Of a stretch of 36,339 nucleotides of DNA, positions 32,708 to 36,339 are shown piece after piece. The stretch covers positions 1-36,339 of the forward strand of contig JAFSRD010000028.1 of NCBI GenBank assembly GCA_017446265.1, in the 5' to 3' direction. The DNA comes from Treponema sp. Lineage in GTDB: Bacteria; Spirochaetota; Spirochaetia; Treponematales; Treponemataceae. Every line of letters starts with the position of its first letter. The stretch's first letter is position 1. Position numbers and translations under genes: made by a program. The notes beneath the pieces are model-generated. The model had not been told where the DNA came from. It saw only the letters and a program-made list of their open reading frames with translations, and did no database searches.

Positions 32708-34279
32708 CTATGCAAACAGTTCCGTACTTTTGAGACACGCCGCAACTTTTTCTGCGTCGCTGTCGAGTTGCCTGTCGTCAATTACCATGTCAGAAATATT
32801 TCGCACGCTCGTGTGAACGTTTTGCGTAAAAGCAGAAAACTGTTCTTTGCCTGCTAAATCGACTGCTTGGCAAATTGCGAGCACATGCACGGCATATTGC
32901 AAATACAGCAATTCAATTTGGTCGCGGAGTTTGCGCGAAGAGATAGTGCCCATAGACACTTTATCTTGGTTGAGCGCTTCTGTTGGACTTGAGTGAATGC
33001 TCATTGGCGCGCAGTAATGCTGAATCTCTGCACGGAGCGCAGACATGGTAATTTGTGCCGCCTTGAATCCAAAACGCAAACCAGCGCGCTCGTCTGTAGC
33101 AGCAGTGAACGGAATGAGGTTTTCTGTAAGATTGTTAAATTTTCCATCGATGATGATTTCCGCCTGCTTGTCTGCCAAATCGCTTACGTTTGCAAGAGCC
33201 ACGCGCAAGTAATCACATGCGGCGCAAATGTGTCCGCCGTAAAAATTTCCAGTGTTGTACAGTTCGCTTGTTTCTACGTTCACAAGCGGGTTGTCGTTTG
33301 ACGAATTGATTTCTTCTTCAATCCACTGCTTTGTTATGGCAAGCGTGTCGCGCAACACACCGTTGATTTGCGGCGCACAGCGGATTGAATAGCGGTCTTG
33401 AATTTTGATTGCCTGTATTTCAAACTGCGTCTCTCCAATTGTGCCGATTTTTTCAAGCAAATCTTCATAGCGGTACACACGTTTTGAATCTTTTACAATG
33501 TTGTAGATGTACTCCGCGCTCGCAATTTGTCCTGCATGATTTTTCATTTCGGAAACTTTTTTGCGAAATGGCACTTCATTGCCTTTCACAATTTCCGCTG
33601 TAGCCGCTGTTATGAAGTCAGAAATATTTGCAAGACGGCGCGCGTGTTTCCAGGCAAGTGATGCAATAGCTGTCATAACGGAAGTTCCGTTCATAATTGC
33701 AAGCCCCTCTTTTGCGGCAAGCGGCAATGGCGCTAATCCTTCTTGCGCAAACGCTTCAAGAGCCGACACAACACGCCCCTTGTAATACACGTTGCGCTCA
33801 CCCATGACAACAGCCGCCACATATGAAAGGGGCGTTAAATCGCCAGATGCGCCAACGGAGCCAAGTTCTGGAATGACGGGAATAATGTCGCGATTCAAAA
33901 GCGTGCGGAGCATTTGTGCAAGCTCCACGCGAATTGCAGAGTGACCGCCTTTTACGTCAGAGTTGAGGCGGCATGCAACAATAGCGCGACATTCCTCGCG
34001 GCTGAACTTTTTGCCAAGCCCAATTCCGTGAAAATGCACGATAGATTTTTGCAACTCTTGCGCTTTTGTGTAATTGATTTGATTTGCGCAGCTGTCGCCA
34101 AAGCCTGTTGTAACACCGTATGTAGGATAGCCTTTTGCAATGTAGTCTTCAAGAAACGCGCGCGAGCGCTCAAGCGCCTCAATGAAGCGCGCATCGTTTG
34201 GAAACGAGACCTCTTCGTTTTTATACGCAATGGAGTGCACATCGTCAATCGAAAGATTTTCACCGTCAATTGTAATCAT
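32708..34279 (-). CDS. MIO-type aromatic amino acid/histidine ammonia-lyase
   Basis: This 523-aa enzyme removes ammonia from an aromatic amino acid or histidine through the self-made MIO group formed from Ala144-Ser145-Gly146 (GSVGASGDLTPLS). Catalytic Tyr54 lies in YGVTTGFGD, and the substrate Arg is in the DRYSIRCAPQ region. Selectivity positions are mixed: the usual SH of histidine lyases (FL in phenylalanine, HL in tyrosine lyases) is Phe83-His84 here. NGTS replaces the NGTQ of HutH, and NQDKVSMG replaces NQEDHVSMG. These last two look like tyrosine lyases and aminomutases. No other hut gene is nearby. ATG 34279 lacks an SD, with TATACT 9 nt before it. Automated calls would say HutH; I would not fix the substrate. 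Confidence 0.85.
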   Translation of the reverse strand: MITIDGENLSIDDVHSIAYKNEEVSFPNDARFIEALERSRAFLEDYIAKGYPTYGVTTGFGDSCANQINYTKAQELQKSIVHFHGIGLGKKFSREECRAIVACRLNSDVKGGHSAIRVELAQMLRTLLNRDIIPVIPELGSVGASGDLTPLSYVAAVVMGERNVYYKGRVVSALEAFAQEGLAPLPLAAKEGLAIMNGTSVMTAIASLAWKHARRLANISDFITAATAEIVKGNEVPFRKKVSEMKNHAGQIASAEYIYNIVKDSKRVYRYEDLLEKIGTIGETQFEIQAIKIQDRYSIRCAPQINGVLRDTLAITKQWIEEEINSSNDNPLVNVETSELYNTGNFYGGHICAACDYLRVALANVSDLADKQAEIIIDGKFNNLTENLIPFTAATDERAGLRFGFKAAQITMSALRAEIQHYCAPMSIHSSPTEALNQDKVSMGTISSRKLRDQIELLYLQYAVHVLAICQAVDLAGKEQFSAFTQNVHTSVRNISDMVIDDRQLDSDAEKVAACLKSTELFA

Positions 34280-34288
34280 AATTTAATT

Positions 34289-34294
34289 AGTATA
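34289..34294 (-). promoter_or_regulatory. Extended -10 box of the ammonia-lyase gene
   Basis: On the minus strand TGTTATACT ends 9 nt before ATG 34279; no clear -35 is needed with the TGn extension. Confidence 0.45.
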
Positions 34295-34372
34295 ACACAA
34301 GTAATAGATGTGTGACTAGGTATGCAATTTTTTACACGCAAGCGACGTGAATTTATCACGATTTATTCTTGA

Positions 34373-34401
34373 TTGTTTAAATTTATACATCGTGCTATAC
34401 T
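34373..34401 (+). promoter_or_regulatory. Promoter of the CrtI-like oxidoreductase gene
   Basis: TTGTTT (34373-34378) and TATACT (34396-34401) are 17 bp apart, with TGC before the box. The +7 position is the A of ATG 34408. An upstream CGTGAATTTATCACG inverted repeat (34347-34361) could be an operator for both divergent genes. Confidence 0.6.
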
Positions 34402-34407
34402 TAATGT

Positions 34408-35970
34408 ATGAAATCTGTGGCAATCATTGGAGCAGGCATTGCAGGGCTTGCAGCAGGAACATATTTGCAAAGTTCTGGTTTTGATGTAACAATTTACGAA
34501 CAGCATCTAATTCCAGGAGGGCTTTCCACAAGTTGGAGCCGAAAGGGATATTTATTCGAAGGTGGCATGCACTGGCTAACAGGCTCATCACCAAAACTTG
34601 CACTTAACAAAGTATGGAAAGAAGTCGGTGCCTTAAAAGAAAATAATCCTATTTACAACCGCGACCCAATCTACACGCTTATTCGAGGGCAAAAGCAATT
34701 ACGCCTTTTTCGTGATGTCGAAAAATTACGAGAAGAATTTCTTGCTTGGTCGCCAGAAGATAGACCTGCAATAAATCGTCTTTGCAGCCACATAAAAAAA
34801 TTTAGAAATGTCCATCTCCTTGTAAATGATGTTCCCGGACTAAAGACAAAAAGTCACACGAGGGCAAGTTTAAAAGAATTGTTGGCAATGGTACCCGCAG
34901 GGATTCCGACATTATTGCTTTCAAAAAAATCATATATTGATTATGTTGCACAATTTAAAAACGAAGATATTCGGCACCTACTTCTTGCAGTAATCGGAAC
35001 GAGGTACAACGCACTTTCGTTCGTCTACACGCTTGGAAGTTTTGCATCTGGCGACAGCGGATACCCCGAAGGCGGAAGCCTACGATTAACGCAAAACATG
35101 GCAGACACATTCACGAGCCTTGGTGGAAAAATCGTGTATCGTGCAAAAGTTGAAAAAGTTGCAGAAAAAAATGGGAAAGCGTGCGGCATCTATCTTTCAA
35201 AAAAAAATTCAAGCTCTTCGAATACGCCTAGTTCTTTGAATACAACTTCCGACAATTTTAACAATTCAGATACAGGCGAATTTGTTCCTGCAGAATACAT
35301 ACTCGTAAGTCAAGACACAAGGAGTGCAATCGAAAATCTTTTTGAAAATCCACCGAAAGATGCGTGGATTTCTAAAATGAAAAAAATCGTAAAGACTGAA
35401 CAAAATATGTTTGTCTGTCTTGGCGTAAAAGCAAACCTTTCAAACTATCCACGATGTTTTGTACTTCCACTAGAAAAAGAATTTTTTGCAGCGGGGCTTT
35501 CGTTTGGCGAATTAAGAATCAACAATTACGCAGAGTATAAAAATCACTCGCCAGAAAATTGCACATCACTCACCTGCTTGCTATTAGGCGACAGCTACAA
35601 GTGGTGGAAAGAAAAAAAAGAGCGTGGCACTTACAAAGAAGAAAAAGATAAACTCGTAAAAAATTTTACCGAGGTCGTAGAAAAATATGTTCCCGAAGTA
35701 AAAGGCAATGTCGAAGTTACTGACATTGCAACGCCACTCACTTACGAGCGATACTGCTCAAGTTTCGAAGGCTCATGGATGAGCGTGTGGGACACAGAAG
35801 CAAGCATGTTCACATTCCCCGCAAAATGCACATCAATTTCGAATCTTTATTTTGCAGGAGAACGCATGATGATGCCAGGCGGTCTTCCAATCGCTGTATG
35901 GAGTGGCAGACGAGCAGCACAAACAATTTGCAAAGATAGCGGAACAATTTTTACTCCACCGAATGTGTAA
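34408..35970 (+). CDS. Phytoene-desaturase/retinol-saturase-like FAD oxidoreductase
   Basis: This 520-aa flavoprotein has an N-terminal dinucleotide-binding motif (VAIIGAGIAGLAAGTYLQ...VTIYEQ), the follow-on PGGLSTSW and FEGGMHWLTG, a central SGDSGYPEGGSLRLTQNMAD and the C-terminal FAD contact YFAGERMMMPGGLPIAVWSGRRAAQ. This is the CrtI/all-trans-retinol 13,14-reductase family, which adds or removes hydrogens on long conjugated or lipid substrates; the substrate is unknown. A Ser/Asn/Thr-rich insert of about 25 residues (around 264-288) interrupts the fold between two conserved strands. Codons look more AT-rich than in the glg operon. The start has no leader. Confidence 0.85.
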   Translation: MKSVAIIGAGIAGLAAGTYLQSSGFDVTIYEQHLIPGGLSTSWSRKGYLFEGGMHWLTGSSPKLALNKVWKEVGALKENNPIYNRDPIYTLIRGQKQLRLFRDVEKLREEFLAWSPEDRPAINRLCSHIKKFRNVHLLVNDVPGLKTKSHTRASLKELLAMVPAGIPTLLLSKKSYIDYVAQFKNEDIRHLLLAVIGTRYNALSFVYTLGSFASGDSGYPEGGSLRLTQNMADTFTSLGGKIVYRAKVEKVAEKNGKACGIYLSKKNSSSSNTPSSLNTTSDNFNNSDTGEFVPAEYILVSQDTRSAIENLFENPPKDAWISKMKKIVKTEQNMFVCLGVKANLSNYPRCFVLPLEKEFFAAGLSFGELRINNYAEYKNHSPENCTSLTCLLLGDSYKWWKEKKERGTYKEEKDKLVKNFTEVVEKYVPEVKGNVEVTDIATPLTYERYCSSFEGSWMSVWDTEASMFTFPAKCTSISNLYFAGERMMMPGGLPIAVWSGRRAAQTICKDSGTIFTPPNV

Positions 35971-36001
35971 TTGCACTTTGGATTTTTATATTTTTTTTCT
36001 G

Positions 36002-36337
36002 GGCGACTGCCGTGAGCGTGTCGCCGCTTATGCGTCACCACACTTAAGAAAACACTGAATAACTCGAATGCGAGTTATTCAGTGTTTTCTCCTTTGACCA
36101 CAATTTCGTAAAAGTCCTTGTGCCACAAGGACTTTGAGAAACTTGTAAGGAAGTACTGATTAATGTCTCAAATATTAATCAGTGCTTCCTAAAGCACCGG
36201 GTGCTTCGGTGTTGTCAGTATTTTGTCGCAACCGATGGTGCGACAAAATGTACCAGAGGACTGTTTTTGAAAAAACAGCCCTCTGCACCTACGCCCCCTG
36301 TCGCGTTTACACGAGGGCTCGCTAAAGCTAGCCCTCG
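36002..36337. repeat. Array of eight consecutive hairpins
   Basis: The gene-free end of the window (35971-36339) is almost filled by inverted repeats: GGCGAC 36002/36020; a perfect 19-bp stem 36048-36066/36071-36089 with AATG loop; a 12-bp stem 36111-36122/36124-36135; a 16-bp stem 36149-36164/36174-36189 with one G-T; AAGCAC 36192/36201; TTTTGTCGCA 36221/36239; AGAGG-CTGTTTTT 36255 paired to about 36284; CGAGGGCT 36312/36330. The stems mostly differ in sequence; the second and fourth share an ACTGAnTAA core. No ORF, T-run or tRNA is seen. It may continue beyond the window. Confidence 0.8.
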
Positions 36338-36339
36338 CA

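Noticed and set aside
36002-36339. CRISPR array or integron attC array
   Set aside because: There is no constant direct repeat with regular spacers, and no cassettes lie between the palindromes; the stems differ in sequence and spacing.

Overview
The window reads as a chromosomal segment of a host-associated spirochaete, most likely a Treponema. The reasons are the gene repertoire (TRAP uptake system, UshA-type lipoprotein, glycogen debranching/phosphorylase pair, small outer-membrane barrel, DUF2147 protein), the dense tail-to-tail packing, and the many palindromic CCTGTT/CTGTTTT-type hairpins between genes. The genus is an inference from style and gene content; there is no rRNA to settle it. 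No prophage, transposase or CRISPR array is present. The only mobile-element trace is the C-terminal end of an Rpn/PD-(D/E)XK family protein at the left edge.

Layout. 2-136 is the Rpn tail. 331-1920 is a UshA-type 5'-nucleotidase lipoprotein. 2073-2600 (-) is a bacteriohemerythrin with a long structured leader. 2874-5923 (-) is a TRAP transporter (large permease, small permease, binding protein). 6091-6936 (-) is a NagD-like HAD phosphatase. 7085-8260 is an iron-containing alcohol dehydrogenase, tail to tail with era (8265-9167, -). 9306-14809 holds glgX, glgP and an EamA exporter. 14944-17179 is a polar amino acid ABC transporter whose binding protein has its two lobes in swapped order. 17276-18889 is an NhaC-type antiporter. 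19064-22598 is an envelope pair: an Hsp70-substrate-domain/LysM membrane protein and a soluble-lytic-transglycosylase lipoprotein. 22629-23396 is an Nfu scaffold plus SlyD. 23393-23971 (-) is a shikimate-kinase-like protein, divergent from a PrsW protease (24019-24753). An initiator tRNA follows at 24816-24888, then YchJ and RlmB. 26452-27980 (-) holds an outer-membrane barrel candidate and an M15 peptidase. 28155-31259 holds a small membrane protein, a DeoR regulator and a TlpA/CXXC/4Fe-4S redox group. 31432-32661 holds a DUF2147 protein and a polytopic membrane protein. 32708-34279 (-) is an MIO-type ammonia-lyase, divergent from a CrtI-like FAD oxidoreductase (34408-35970). The window ends in a roughly 335-bp array of eight hairpins.

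Three themes run through the window. First, about nine genes have no Shine-Dalgarno sequence and carry a -10 box 6-9 nt before the start codon, which predicts leaderless mRNAs next to ordinary SD-led genes. Second, several proteins depart from their family: the permuted binding protein, the free-standing DnaK substrate domain joined to LysM, the ammonia-lyase with mixed selectivity residues, and the kinase without its shikimate-binding Arg. Third, intergenic hairpins occur singly and in clusters, most strikingly at 36002-36337 and 30034-30205. I see no single obvious new defence or biosynthetic system. The permuted transporter, the chaperone-domain/LysM protein, the leaderless promoters and the hairpin array are the best leads.
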